From assembly GCF_022919575.1 (NCBI RefSeq), contig NZ_CP095071.1:2046001-2110000 (forward strand): a stretch of DNA of 64,000 bases. The letters are read 5' to 3'. This DNA is from Gracilibacillus salinarum (GTDB taxonomy: Bacteria > Bacillota > Bacilli > Bacillales > Amphibacillaceae). Positions 63,670 through 64,000 of the stretch are shown one piece after another (position 1 is the stretch's first letter; every line of letters starts with the position of its first letter). Made by a program: the position numbers and the translations under genes. The notes beneath the pieces are model-generated. The model was not told the DNA's origin, did not search any database, and saw only the letters and a list, made by a program, of their open reading frames with translations.

Positions 63670-64000
<331 letters not shown>

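Overview
The window is chromosomal DNA of a low-GC, spore-forming, probably halotolerant member of the Bacillaceae; the genus is inferred only loosely (Gracilibacillus or Halobacillus-like). Sporulation genes (spo0F, gerQ) and Bacillus-type gene order (rpoE-pyrG-spo0F-fba; ywiB-argS; speE-speB next to pbpG, ywhD, ywhB; ywgA-ywfO; lipL, pta, hemQ, gerQ; ywdK-ywdI) place it there. Sodium- and proton-coupled transporters (NSS symporter, NhaP-like antiporter, TRAP system) fit a saline or alkaline habitat.

Layout. 1-15 kb: fba (cut by the window edge), spo0F, pyrG with a CTP-type attenuator leader, rpoE, a P-loop kinase, a phospholipase-D protein, then an operon of an AimR-like receptor, ywiB and argS, then speE-speB, divergent pbpG and a frameshifted ywhD. 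15-28 kb: ywhB, a DUF4083 peptide, ywgA-ywfO, lipL, a MenC-type enolase-superfamily gene behind a frameshifted NERD nuclease gene, pta, hemQ, gerQ, a small kinase, ywdK-ywdI and an NSS transporter. 28-36 kb: a sugar-kinase-like gene, an acyltransferase, and an accessory cassette of two duplicated 33-residue Ser-rich peptides, an ABC exporter and a Ser/Thr kinase, enclosed by two copies of a large hairpin repeat. 36-48 kb: M29 aminopeptidase, RND efflux pump, TcyP, OsmC protein, TerC exporter under a yybP-ykoY riboswitch, pgcA, an AI-2E-family permease and paiA. 48-64 kb: TRAP genes dctQ-dctM-dctP, a small SE1832-type protein, an antiporter, recQ, a DJ-1/PfpI protein, a second M29 aminopeptidase behind yfmR, cardiolipin synthase, Hsp20, and an S-box riboswitch ahead of a metY-like gene cut by the window end.

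The most unusual content is intergenic. About ten copies or remnants of a 0.6-0.7 kb repeat without a transposase gene occur. Each full copy carries two long hairpins (called A and B here) between inverted repeats. Core orientation differs between copies with the same flanks, and three kinds of hairpin tip are mixed among the copies. There are also three arrays of 51-52 bp tandem repeats, a 21-bp coding repeat, and a short dispersed repeat (GAGACTTCAATCAGTGGGG type). The peptide/ABC/kinase cassette and the hairpin elements are the best candidates for something undescribed. Two genes (ywhD and the NERD gene) have single-base frameshifts at short homopolymers, which may be real or sequencing errors.
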